NCBI GenBank assembly: GCA_900755865.1
Contig: CAAEHZ010000078.1
Location: forward strand, 1 to 8,353
Direction of reading: 5' to 3'
DNA: 8,353 bases
Source of the DNA: Lachnospiraceae bacterium
Lineage (GTDB): Bacteria > Bacillota > Clostridia > Lachnospirales > Lachnospiraceae
The notes under the pieces were generated by a model that ran no database searches, was not told the DNA's origin, and saw nothing but the letters and a program-made list of their open reading frames with translations. Position 1 is the first letter of the stretch, and every line of letters starts with the position of its first letter. Both the position numbers and the translations under genes were made by a program. Shown here one piece after another: positions 1 through 7,203 of this stretch.

Positions 1-1390
1 TAGGAGGCATACCAATTTCCAATGCATTCATAAAATCCTCGTCTGTGGTATTTGCTTCCTCATCGCCTGCTGCCAGTGCAGCCTCCTGGGCCTTGAAACG
101 CTCTCTCTGGTCGATGGGGTCATTCAGCTCAGAATAAGCATTACACATCTCGCGTCCGTAAATGAACAACTCGAAACGCTCTACATAATCCGGCTTGTCC
201 GGCTTTCTCTTTGTCAGAGGAGAAATTTCTACGGGATGATCCATGACAAAGGTAGGCTGAATCAGATGTTCTTCTACAAATTCCTCAAAGAACAGGTTCA
301 GGATATCGCCCTTTGCGTGGCGCTCCTCATAATGAACCCCCTTCTCGTCTGCAATCTTCTTTGCTGCGGCAGTATCTGGAATCTGGTCAAAGTCCACTCC
401 CGCATATTTTTTTACCGCATCTACCATAGTCAGTCTTTCAAAGGGCTTGCCCAAATCAATCATTTCCTCCGCATAGGGAATCAACGTTGTGCCGCAAACC
501 TCCTGTGCCACATAACGGAACATATTCTCGGTCAGTTCCATCATGCCGTAGTAATCTGTATACGCCTGGTATAATTCCATCAGGGTAAATTCGGGGTTAT
601 GTCTGGTATCCAGACCTTCATTGCGGAATACACGTCCAATCTCAAAAACACGCTCCATACCGCCGACAATCAATCTCTTTAAATACAGCTCCAGGGAGAT
701 GCGAAGCTTTACATCCTCATCCAGCGCATTATAGTGGGTTGCAAAGGGTCTTGCTGCAGCACCGCCGGCATTTCCTACCAGCATGGGAGTTTCCACCTCC
801 AGAAAGCCCTCGCCCTCCAGATAACGGCGGATTGCGCTGATGATTCTGGAACGCTTTACAAAGGTTTCCTTTACTTCCTGATTCATAATCAAATCCGTGT
901 ATCTCTGACGATAACGGATATCTGTATTGGTCAGTCCGTGGAACTTCTCCGGCAGAATCTGAAGGCTCTTTGAAAGCAGTGTCACAGCATTTGCATGTAC
1001 GGAAATCTCGCCTGTCTTGGTCTTGAATACAAAGCCCTCAATTCCGACAATGTCACCCACATCATATTTCTTGAAATCTGCATAGGATTCCTCTCCAATG
1101 CTGTCTCTTGCCACATATACCTGGATATTTCCCGGCAAATCCTGCACATTGCAGAAGGAAGCCTTTCCCATAACTCTCTTGGACATAAGACGACCTGCAA
1201 TGCGAACCGTTTTTTCTTCCAGTTCTTCAAAATTTTCTTTAATATCAGTACTATGATGCGTTACATCATACTTGGTTATAACAAAGGGATTCTTTCCCGC
1301 TTCCTGCAGGTTGGTAAGCTTTTCTCTTCTTATCTGTAAAAGCTGGTTGATATCCTGCTCCTGTACAGCTCCATTCTGTGATTCTGCCAC
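1..1390 (-). CDS. lysS: Lysyl-tRNA synthetase, class II (3' end cut off by window edge)
   Basis: Cytoplasmic lysine-tRNA ligase, which charges tRNA-Lys with lysine using ATP. The frame is open without interruption for 463 codons and runs off the left edge. The N-terminal OB-fold anticodon-binding domain spans roughly residues 60-150 (VRIAGRLMSKR, then FCNVQDLPGNIQVYV). Class II motif 1 lies near 181-205 (RSRIISAIRRYLEGEGFLEV) and motif 2 near 244-275 (ERVFEIGRVFRNEG, then TRHNPEFT). The lysine-site segment EMCNAYSELNDP is near residue 412. The last visible residues, MNALEIGMPP, lie just before motif 3 (GxGxGIDR), so about 35-40 residues are missing if it has the usual length of about 500. The start is a GTG at 1390, preceded by an AGAGG-type ribosome binding site. 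No in-frame ATG occurs before the OB fold, and a stop lies shortly upstream. The gap to the greA stop is 23 bases, so it is probably co-transcribed from the greA promoter. Confidence 0.97.
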   Translation of the reverse strand, partial: MAESQNGAVQEQDINQLLQIRREKLTNLQEAGKNPFVITKYDVTHHSTDIKENFEELEEKTVRIAGRLMSKRVMGKASFCNVQDLPGNIQVYVARDSIGEESYADFKKYDVGDIVGIEGFVFKTKTGEISVHANAVTLLSKSLQILPEKFHGLTNTDIRYRQRYTDLIMNQEVKETFVKRSRIISAIRRYLEGEGFLEVETPMLVGNAGGAAARPFATHYNALDEDVKLRISLELYLKRLIVGGMERVFEIGRVFRNEGLDTRHNPEFTLMELYQAYTDYYGMMELTENMFRYVAQEVCGTTLIPYAEEMIDLGKPFERLTMVDAVKKYAGVDFDQIPDTAAAKKIADEKGVHYEERHAKGDILNLFFEEFVEEHLIQPTFVMDHPVEISPLTKRKPDKPDYVERFELFIYGREMCNAYSELNDPIDQRERFKAQEAALAAGDEEANTTDEDFMNALEIGMPP

Positions 1391-1413
1391 TTTTCTTCTT
1401 CCTCTCGTTTTCC

Positions 1414-1896
1414 TTAATTGCTTCTCTGAATTTCCAATATCTTATAGGCAAAGGTACCTGCTGCGGTTTCCACTTCCACAGTATCGCCTACTTTCCTTCC
1501 AATCAGAGCTTTACCTACCGGGCTTTCGTTGGAAATCTTTCCCTTCAGGCTGTTTGCCTCTGTGGAACCTACGATTTTATATTCCAGTTCCTCGCTGTAT
1601 TCAATATCCAGCAGCTTTACACGGCAGCCGATGTTAATCTTGTCCAAGTCAACCTCGTCTTCTACAACGACCTCCGCATTTTTCAGAATCTTTTCCAGTT
1701 CTTCAATTCTTGCCTCGATATCACGCTGCTCATCCTTTGCTGCATCATATTCCGCATTCTCGGAAAGGTCGCCCTGCTCTCTGGCTTCCTTAATCTTCTG
1801 TGCAACCTCCTGACGCTTGTTTACCTTCAGTTCATGAAGTTCGTCCTCATATTTTCTAAGGCCTTCGTAAGTTAAGATATTTTTCTTTTCCTGCAT
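1414..1896 (-). CDS. greA: Transcription elongation factor GreA
   Basis: Binds the secondary channel of backtracked RNA polymerase and stimulates cleavage of the extruded 3' RNA end, restoring elongation. The 160-residue length fits the family (E. coli GreA is 158). Residues 1-77 form the antiparallel coiled-coil finger. Its tip carries the signature [12 protein letters not shown] at 42-53, with acidic residues D43 and E46 matching the pair known to help coordinate the catalytic magnesium. Residues from about 85 to 160 form the FKBP-like domain, with the typical segment [20 protein letters not shown] at 121-140. The ATG at 1896 is preceded by an AAGGAAGG-type ribosome binding site. A strong promoter lies directly upstream (1958-1986), giving a leader of about 55 bases. 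The lysS gene follows after 23 bases, an arrangement common in Firmicutes. Confidence 0.97.
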   Translation of the reverse strand: MQEKKNILTYEGLRKYEDELHELKVNKRQEVAQKIKEAREQGDLSENAEYDAAKDEQRDIEARIEELEKILKNAEVVVEDEVDLDKINIGCRVKLLDIEYSEELEYKIVGSTEANSLKGKISNESPVGKALIGRKVGDTVEVETAAGTFAYKILEIQRSN

Positions 1897-1957
1897 TTCC
1901 CCATATCCTTCCTGTTTCTATATTTTAACAGAGCCTAACCGTTCTTTTAACTTCCGT

Positions 1958-1986
1958 ATTATACAGACTTTTCCACAGTCTGTCAA
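1958..1986 (-). promoter_or_regulatory. Consensus sigma-A promoter for greA-lysS with embedded dyad
   Basis: On the minus strand a perfect -35 hexamer TTGACA (1981-1986) and a perfect -10 hexamer TATAAT (1958-1963) are separated by exactly 17 bases. This is the full vegetative consensus, 12 bases downstream of the preceding stop codon. The expected transcription start is near 1951, and the greA start codon is at 1896. A perfect 7+7 inverted repeat (arms ACAGACT and AGTCTGT, 7-base gap, 1963-1983) overlaps the end of the -35, the whole spacer and the first base of the -10. The promoter is read directly from the sequence. Regulation through the dyad is inference. Confidence 0.88.
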
Positions 1987-1997
1987 GGAAAAGCGCC

Positions 1998-2873
1998 TCA
2001 CTGCCAGCCTTCCCGCCATACCTTTTTCAGGGAAACATACTGAATCTCCGGCCAAAGCCTTTTCAATCTCTTTTCCTTTTCTTCCATGGAGTTAAAATCC
2101 AGCCACACACTTCCCGGTGCCAGTCCGCCCGCAAAAAGCTTTTCTTCTCCGGTGAAATCCCAGACGCAGACCGGATTGGATGCTTCCAGACACACTCCTG
2201 CATACCCTCTGCTGCGGGGCAGAATATGCACCTCCACCGCCAGTCCGCTCTCCTCATACCATTCCTCAAAAAACCCCTGCAGTTCTTCCGTTTCCTCCTG
2301 TTCCCGGAAAATACACCGCAGACTCCGCATCTGCCGCTCCCTGTCCTGTATCAGTACCGGCAGCACAGGCGCCGTTCCCAGCACCACAAACTCACTGCCC
2401 TTTCCGTACCCGCAAAGCTGCCGCGCCCATTCTCCTCTCCGGTAATCCACAAATTCCGGTATATGCCAGTGTTTTTTCCACAAAGCAGAAACGCTAAACT
2501 CCCCTTTATCCTCCAGAAGCAGCTCCCTGACCGCCTCTCCGTAAATGCAAAAGCAGTCGTCCAGCTCTGAAACACCCCAAAGCAGCTTTTCCTGAAACCT
2601 GCAAAGTTCCTCTTCCCAGCAGGAAACCTCCGCCTCATACAGCGCCTGTCTTCGCTGCCTTTCCCGCTCCCTTTGCTTTTCCCTTCTCCACCTCCATGCT
2701 TTTTTCTTTTCCTCTGTTTCGTCTGGCAAAGGCTCCGGAAAGGGCTGTCCAAACCATTTTCCTGCATCCGTACTGAAATTTGCAAAAATCAGGCGGTAAT
2801 CTTCCCTGTTTACCCGTCTGATTTCCGTTTCCTCAGACATCCTGTTTTTATCCAGATAAAGAATGACATTCAT
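1998..2873 (-). CDS. Uncharacterised tryptophan-rich protein (291 aa)
   Basis: I do not recognise the family. The protein starts MNVILYLDKNRMSEE. It has a highly charged Arg/Glu/Lys stretch at about residues 53-80 (EEKKKAWRWRREKQRERERQ) that is probably helical. The C-terminal half looks alpha/beta, with hydrophobic strands such as EFVVLGTAPVLPVLI, LAVEVHILPR and CVWDF. About 14 tryptophans are spread along it, far above the usual level near 1%. No signal peptide or membrane segment is seen, so it is probably cytoplasmic. It lies 64 bases after dusB with no clear terminator or promoter between, so it may be the last gene of the upstream transcript. The ATG at 2873 has only a weak GGGA site; Met12 is an alternative but has a poorly placed site. 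The long uninterrupted frame on the transcribed strand, a start with a nearby ribosome binding site and operon-like placement support a real gene. Confidence 0.8.
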   Translation of the reverse strand: MNVILYLDKNRMSEETEIRRVNREDYRLIFANFSTDAGKWFGQPFPEPLPDETEEKKKAWRWRREKQRERERQRRQALYEAEVSCWEEELCRFQEKLLWGVSELDDCFCIYGEAVRELLLEDKGEFSVSALWKKHWHIPEFVDYRRGEWARQLCGYGKGSEFVVLGTAPVLPVLIQDRERQMRSLRCIFREQEETEELQGFFEEWYEESGLAVEVHILPRSRGYAGVCLEASNPVCVWDFTGEEKLFAGGLAPGSVWLDFNSMEEKEKRLKRLWPEIQYVSLKKVWREGWQ

Positions 2874-2937
2874 GTGTTCCCATTTCGCTTCTTTTTTCTC
2901 ACACTATATGTCCGGATTCTTCTTTTTATACCTGTTT

Positions 2938-3906
2938 TTACCCAAAAATCTCCTCTACGCCCGCCAGCAGCTCCTCCATGGTTTCCATGGAATTTATAAA
3001 TCCTCTGAAATGGGCGGAATGGGGCATCCCCACGGTATACCATGCCAGATGCTTGCGCATCTCCCGCACAGCCGTATATTCCCCCTTATATTCCTGCTGC
3101 AGGGCGGCATGCCGCAGAATCAACGCCTTCTTTTCCTCATTATCCGGCTTTTGGGCTTCCTTTCCTGTTTCCAGATATTCCAGAATTTCCCGGAATATCC
3201 AGGGATTTCCCTGGGCAGCCCTGCCTACCATCACACCGTCACAGCCGGTTTCTTCCAGCATCCGTTTTGCGGAGGCACCGTCCTTAACATCCCCGTTTCC
3301 GATAACCGGAATGGAAACTGCCTCCTTCACCTGACGGATAATATCCCAGTCTGCCTCTCCGCTGTAATACTGCGCTCTGGTTCTTCCATGCACAGCTACT
3401 GCCGCCACACCGCAGCTTTCCGCGATTTTTGCGATTTCCACAGCGTTGATACAGCTATCATCAAAGCCTTTTCTGATTTTCACAGTAACAGGCTTTTTCA
3501 CTGCTTTTACCAGCCCGCCTAAAATTTCCTCCACCAGCTTCGGATTTTTCATCAGCGCAGAACCTTCCCCGTTATTTACTACCTTCGGGACAGGACAGCC
3601 CATGTTAAAATCCAGAATGGAAAAGGGTCTGTCCTCGATTTTCGCCGCCATTTCCGCCAGAATTGCCGGGTCTGAGCCGAAAAGCTGCAGGGAGGCAGGC
3701 ACCTCCTTCGGATGAATTGTCAAAAGTTCCTCTGTATTTTTATTCTGATAATAAATTGCCTTGGCACTGACCATTTCCATGCAGACAAGCCCCGCTCCCT
3801 GTTCTCTGCACAGCAAACGAAATGGCAGGTCTGTTACACCTGCCATGGGAGCCAGAATTATCGGATTGTCAAGAGTCACATCGCCAATCTTTAACTGCCG
3901 CATCAC
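2938..3906 (-). CDS. dusB: tRNA-dihydrouridine synthase (DusB type)
   Basis: FMN- and NADPH-dependent enzyme that reduces specific uridines in the tRNA D-loop to dihydrouridine. Family signatures in order on a TIM barrel: [12 protein letters not shown] at 19-30 (FMN binding), [10 protein letters not shown] at 101-110 with the catalytic Cys104 that protonates the base, KIRKGFDD at 143-150, HGRTR at 173-177, IGNGDV at 202-207, and [11 protein letters not shown] at 228-238 (phosphate of FMN). A helical C-terminal tRNA-binding domain follows. The length of 322 residues is normal. The start is ambiguous. GTG at 3906 has AAAGGA spaced 8 bases away and overlaps the coaX stop. The ATG at 3903 shares one base with that stop (TGATG) and would give 321 residues. 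Either way it is tightly coupled to coaX. The DusB subfamily is assigned by overall resemblance. Confidence 0.95.
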   Translation of the reverse strand: MMRQLKIGDVTLDNPIILAPMAGVTDLPFRLLCREQGAGLVCMEMVSAKAIYYQNKNTEELLTIHPKEVPASLQLFGSDPAILAEMAAKIEDRPFSILDFNMGCPVPKVVNNGEGSALMKNPKLVEEILGGLVKAVKKPVTVKIRKGFDDSCINAVEIAKIAESCGVAAVAVHGRTRAQYYSGEADWDIIRQVKEAVSIPVIGNGDVKDGASAKRMLEETGCDGVMVGRAAQGNPWIFREILEYLETGKEAQKPDNEEKKALILRHAALQQEYKGEYTAVREMRKHLAWYTVGMPHSAHFRGFINSMETMEELLAGVEEIFG

Positions 3907-4676
3907 TTTTTCCGTCCTTTTTCATAAATCAGCCGCAGGCCATCCAGCGTCAGATAGCTGTCATAAATATCAATCGCCTCTGTTTCCTTTGCAATCATTT
4001 TGCCAAGTCCGCCGGTTGCCACTACCTTTAAATCTCTGATACCGCTTTCTTCCTTTACCTTCCTGATAATATATTCTGTCTGTCCAATCTGTCCGTATAC
4101 AAGCCCTGCCTGCATACTGCTGATGGTTTCCTGCGCCAGAATGGATTTCGGCTTCCGGATTTCAAAATTCGGCAGCTTTGCCGCCTTTGACCAGAGTGCC
4201 TCCGCACTGATACGGATCCCCGGCGCGGTAATACCGGCCGCAAATTCTCCCGCCTCCGTAATCAGGTCATAGGTTGTCGCCGTTCCGAAATCCAGTACCA
4301 GAACCGGCCCCCCGTACTTTTCATAAGCAGCTACCGCGTCCACAATCCGGTCTGCACCGATTGCCCGGACATCCTCGGTAATAATCCGGATACCCGTCTT
4401 CGTTCCGGGACCTACCACAATAGGACGTGTTTCCGTATATCGTACCAGCCCGCCCATCAGGGAATGCATTACCTCCGGCACAACGCTTGCCACAATCGTT
4501 CCTTCCAGTTCCTTTACATCAATCCCTCTGTTTTTCAACAGCTGGGTTATCATAACACCATATTCATCCGAGGTTCGGGGCGTTTCTGCCATCATCCGAA
4601 AGGTAGCAGCCAACTGCTCCCCCTCGTAAACTCCCAGTGTCATATTTGTATTTCCCACATCAATTACAAGCAGCAT
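3903..4676 (-). CDS. coaX: Type III pantothenate kinase
   Basis: Phosphorylates pantothenate to 4'-phosphopantothenate, the first committed step of coenzyme A synthesis. Type III enzymes belong to the ASKHA fold, need a monovalent cation, and are known to escape CoA feedback inhibition. The 257-residue length is typical. Visible motifs are DVGNTN at 6-11 (phosphate 1 loop), GADRI at 107-111 including the likely catalytic base Asp109, DFGTATTYD at 129-137 (phosphate 2 loop), GITAPGI at 148-154, and ATGGLG at 220-225 (adenosine site). The ATG at 4676 has a GGGG-type ribosome binding site six bases upstream, with an AAGGAG further away. Its stop overlaps the dusB start. The 119-base gap to the upstream gene holds a structured repeat. 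The nearby birA is a recurrent partner of coaX in bacteria, fused to it in Neisseria. Confidence 0.96.
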   Translation of the reverse strand: MLLVIDVGNTNMTLGVYEGEQLAATFRMMAETPRTSDEYGVMITQLLKNRGIDVKELEGTIVASVVPEVMHSLMGGLVRYTETRPIVVGPGTKTGIRIITEDVRAIGADRIVDAVAAYEKYGGPVLVLDFGTATTYDLITEAGEFAAGITAPGIRISAEALWSKAAKLPNFEIRKPKSILAQETISSMQAGLVYGQIGQTEYIIRKVKEESGIRDLKVVATGGLGKMIAKETEAIDIYDSYLTLDGLRLIYEKGRKK

Positions 4677-4723
4677 CCTTTTCCCCGTTTCTCCTTATAT
4701 TCACTACATTTCAGACTATTCCC

Positions 4724-4790
4724 CATTCCACCGGCATCCTTTTGCCGAAGGAACGCTCAAACTGAATTCCAGCTTCAGTTCTGCGATAAA
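4724..4790 (-). repeat. Structured intergenic repeat, copy A
   Basis: This 67-base segment in the gap between the DUF6145-like gene and coaX aligns with 8241-8306 at roughly 85% identity with a one-base indel (hand alignment). It can fold into two hairpins. Hairpin 1 has arms AACTGAA (4760-4766) and TTCAGTT (4774-4780), with an outer CGC/GCG pairing (4754-4756 with 4783-4785). Hairpin 2 has GGCA (4733-4736) with TGCC (4743-4746) inside TTCC/GGAA (4726-4729 with 4750-4753). It begins 5 bases after the stop codon of the upstream gene. No T-run follows, so it is not a normal terminator. The strand is given in the sense of the surrounding transcript. Function is unknown. Confidence 0.8.
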
Positions 4791-4795
4791 GGCTG

Positions 4796-5158
4796 CTAAT
4801 CTTCCAGAAGCCCGGAAATATCCTCTTTCAAAATGAACACCTTATAATAAAGGCTTAAGGATTCAAACAATTCCTGTCTGTTCCTGCGGATTTCCGAAAT
4901 CAGAAGTCCGCTGCTGATTTCGTCATAGGTAATATCATCCTCCTCCGCATCTGTTTCCAGAATCACGTTTCCATCCGGTTCAAAGGAAACCGTAAATACG
5001 CCGCCTACCTCCTGGGTAAACAGCACACAGATAATCCGCAGCTCCTCCCGGATAGATTCGGGAATCCCGTTAAATTTCTCATTGAAATAATATTTCATTT
5101 CATAGGCATTTGCACCGCAAAGCACCATTTTTTCTTCTTTTTCCTCAGACATAACCAT
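4796..5158 (-). CDS. Small acidic uncharacterised protein, DUF6145-like
   Basis: A 120-residue acidic protein (MVMSEEKEEK at the start, ending DISGLLED) with no signal peptide or membrane segment, presumably cytoplasmic. The pattern VLCGANAYEMKYYFNEKFNG, IREELRIICVLFTQEVGG, FTVSFEPDGN and LYYKVF resembles the small proteins I associate with DUF6145 in Lachnospiraceae. That label is from memory and is tentative. The function is not known. The ATG at 5158 has a good ribosome binding site (GAGAGG, 5-base spacing), so it overlaps the end of birA by 14 bases. The ATG at 5152 is an alternative but its spacing is poorer. The overlap implies translation coupled to birA. The gene separates birA from coaX, so a link to biotin, CoA or fatty acid metabolism is conceivable, but this is only an inference from position. 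Confidence 0.85.
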   Translation of the reverse strand: MVMSEEKEEKMVLCGANAYEMKYYFNEKFNGIPESIREELRIICVLFTQEVGGVFTVSFEPDGNVILETDAEEDDITYDEISSGLLISEIRRNRQELFESLSLYYKVFILKEDISGLLED

Positions 5159-6125
5159 AGATTCCTCTCACCGAAACTTCCCCGGCATAAACTGCCGTCA
5201 CTTCATGATTCGGCAATTCTACCAGCAATTCCCCTGCCTTGTCAATCCCTCGGGAAATTCCCGTAAATTCTCCCTTCGGGTCTAATACCCGCACTTCCCT
5301 GCCATTGTTGACAAGCACCCTGTTATATTCCTCCATAAGTCCTTCCATATCCAGTGTTTCGCAAAAGGGAGCATAATATTTTTCAAAGGCTTTCATAATA
5401 TTTGCCACCAGTGTTGCTCTCGACACACTCTTTCCACATTCCGCGCAAAGAGAGGTCGCAGTCGCTGCTACCTCCGGTGCAAATTCCTGTAAGCCCACAT
5501 TGATTCCTACGCCAATTACCACATGGTGTACAAAGTCCCGCTCCATGCTCATTTCTGTCAAAATACCGCAGACCTTTTTCCCGTTTACCACAATATCATT
5601 GGGCCACTTGATTCCCGTATCCAGCCCACAGGTTTCCCGGATACCCTCCGCTACGGCAAGCGCCATAACCAGTGTTACAGCAGATACTTTATCCACCGGA
5701 TAGGCTGGCTTTAACAGCAGGGTAAAATACACATTGGTTCCCGCCGGGCTGTTCCAGGTTCTGCCCCGTCTGCCTCGTCCGGCGGTCTGCATATCCGCTA
5801 CCACAAGAGCGCCTTCCCCGGCTCCTGCCTCCGCATCCAGCTTTGCCTGTAAATTCGTCGAATTGATTTGGGCATAAAAACTCACCGGATGCCCTGCCCA
5901 CGCAGTATCCATACGGCTCTCCAGCTCATTCTGCCCGAAAATTTCCTCTTCCTGTTCCAGAAGATAGCCCTTATTCTGGACTGCTGAAATCTGATATCCT
6001 TCTTTTTTTAACTGATTGATTGCCTTCCAGACCGCTGTTCTGGACACGCCGAAGCGCTCACACAGCTCCTGCCCGGAAACATAGCTGCCCTGCTCTCGCA
6101 GCAGGGCTAAAATTTCCGCTTTCAT
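5145..6125 (-). CDS. birA: Bifunctional biotin-[acetyl-CoA-carboxylase] ligase / biotin operon repressor
   Basis: Activates biotin with ATP to biotinyl-AMP and transfers it to a lysine of biotin-dependent carboxylases (AccB). With its DNA-binding domain it should also repress biotin synthesis and uptake genes. A winged helix-turn-helix occupies about residues 1-58 (SGQELCERFGVSRTAVWKAI, then GYQISAVQNKGYLL). The catalytic domain carries the biotinyl-AMP loop GRGRRGRTW at 116-124, KWPNDI at 173-178 with the key lysine, KVCGILTEM at 184-192 and GVGINV at 205-210. The C-terminal SH3-like domain covers about 275-326. The 326-residue length is typical of HTH-bearing (class II) ligases. The ATG at 6125 follows AAGGA at short spacing, 29 bases after the argF stop. 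I did not see a classical BirA operator near it. The 3' end overlaps the next gene by 14 bases. Confidence 0.96.
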   Translation of the reverse strand: MKAEILALLREQGSYVSGQELCERFGVSRTAVWKAINQLKKEGYQISAVQNKGYLLEQEEEIFGQNELESRMDTAWAGHPVSFYAQINSTNLQAKLDAEAGAGEGALVVADMQTAGRGRRGRTWNSPAGTNVYFTLLLKPAYPVDKVSAVTLVMALAVAEGIRETCGLDTGIKWPNDIVVNGKKVCGILTEMSMERDFVHHVVIGVGINVGLQEFAPEVAATATSLCAECGKSVSRATLVANIMKAFEKYYAPFCETLDMEGLMEEYNRVLVNNGREVRVLDPKGEFTGISRGIDKAGELLVELPNHEVTAVYAGEVSVRGIYGYV

Positions 6126-6154
6126 GTTTCCTTACTTACCTTTTTGTCAAATAT

Positions 6155-7138
6155 TTATAAAGTTGCATACATGACTGCTTTAATGGTATGCATACGGTTT
6201 TCAGCCTCTTCAAAGACCAGAGAAGCCGGAGATTCAAATACCTCATCCGTCACTTCCATCTCGGAAATGCCGAAGCGTTTACCAATTTCAGCGCCAATCT
6301 TTGTCTTTAAATCATGGAATGCAGGCAGACAGTGCATAAAGACCGCCTTTTCACCGGCATTTTTCATGATACGGCTGTTTACCTGATAAGGGGAAAGCTC
6401 CTGAATACGCTCTGCCCATACCTCATCCGGCTCGCCCATGGATACCCAGACATCTGTGTAAATCACATCTGCGCCCTTTGTGCCTGCCTCTGCATCCTCT
6501 GTCAGCGTAATGCTTCCGCCGTTTTCAGCTGCAATCTTTTCACATTCTGCCACCAGCTCTGCAGCGGGGAAATACTTTTTCGTCGTACATGCCGTAAAGT
6601 GCATTCCCATCTTTGCACAGGCTACCATCCAGGAATTTCCCATGTTATACCGGGCATCCCCCATATAAGTCAGGTGGATTCCCTTTAAGTATCCGAAATG
6701 TTCCCTGATGGTCAGCAAATCTGCCAGCATCTGGGTGGGGTGAAATTCATTCGTCAATCCGTTCCATACAGGCACCTTGGAATACTTTGCCAGCTCTTCC
6801 ACGATTTCCTGTCCGTAACCGCGGTATTCGATACCATCATAAATTCCTGCCAGAACCCTTGCGGTATCCGCAATGCTTTCCTTCTTCCCAATCTGGGAAC
6901 CGGCAGGGTCAAGATAGGTGGTACCCATGCCTAAATCATGGGCTGCCACCTCAAAGGAGCATCTTGTACGGGTGCTGGTCTTTTCAAAAATCAGCGCCAC
7001 ATTCTTTCCGTGCATGGTATCCACAGGGATTCCTTTTTTCTTCTTTTCCTTCAATTCTGCCGCCAAATCCAGCAGATATACAATTTCCTCCGGTGTAAAA
7101 TCCAACAGCTTTAAAAAATCCCGTCCTTTTAAATCCAT
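6155..7138 (-). CDS. argF: Ornithine carbamoyltransferase
   Basis: Transfers a carbamoyl group from carbamoyl phosphate to ornithine to form citrulline in arginine synthesis, or runs in reverse in arginine deiminase catabolism. Motifs, numbered from the upstream Met at 7150, are STRTR at 59-63 (carbamoyl phosphate), HPTQ at 137-140, DVWVSMGE at 233-240 (ornithine-binding SMG loop) and HCLPAFHD at 273-280 (catalytic Cys). The protein closely resembles E. coli ArgF. I prefer the ATG at 7138 (327 residues, [14 protein letters not shown]), because it has GGAG six bases upstream. The ATG at 7150 (331 residues) has AGAGG only two bases away. No arcA, arcC or other arg gene is in the window, so the anabolic symbol is provisional and arcB is the alternative. 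No ArgR-type box was recognised in the 53-base gap upstream. birA follows after 29 bases. Confidence 0.95.
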   Translation of the reverse strand: MDLKGRDFLKLLDFTPEEIVYLLDLAAELKEKKKKGIPVDTMHGKNVALIFEKTSTRTRCSFEVAAHDLGMGTTYLDPAGSQIGKKESIADTARVLAGIYDGIEYRGYGQEIVEELAKYSKVPVWNGLTNEFHPTQMLADLLTIREHFGYLKGIHLTYMGDARYNMGNSWMVACAKMGMHFTACTTKKYFPAAELVAECEKIAAENGGSITLTEDAEAGTKGADVIYTDVWVSMGEPDEVWAERIQELSPYQVNSRIMKNAGEKAVFMHCLPAFHDLKTKIGAEIGKRFGISEMEVTDEVFESPASLVFEEAENRMHTIKAVMYATL

Positions 7139-7203
7139 CGTTTTCTCCATTTCCTCTGTTTATCCCGTCCAACCTGATTTTTTCCCCGCGGACTTCCTGC
7201 TTC

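Noticed and set aside
2874..2937. Possible -10 (TATAGT) before the tryptophan-rich gene
   Set aside because: No acceptable -35 at the right distance, so no promoter is claimed in this 64-base gap.
4693..4740. Tiny open frames starting at the ATG inside each repeat copy (MPVEW... in A, MPAEW... in B)
   Set aside because: Only 8 codons each, with the purine run touching the ATG rather than spaced as a ribosome binding site, and different endings. They are most likely a by-product of the conserved hairpin.
4464..4799. Plus-strand open frames across coaX and other genes, including ones of 90-220 codons
   Set aside because: They lie antisense to well-identified minus-strand genes, lack family resemblance and convincing ribosome binding sites, and are explained by codon bias of the real genes.
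7139..7203. Search for ArgR boxes, a T-box or an arginine riboswitch before argF
   Set aside because: The gap is only 53-65 bases and shows no recognisable operator palindrome or leader structure.
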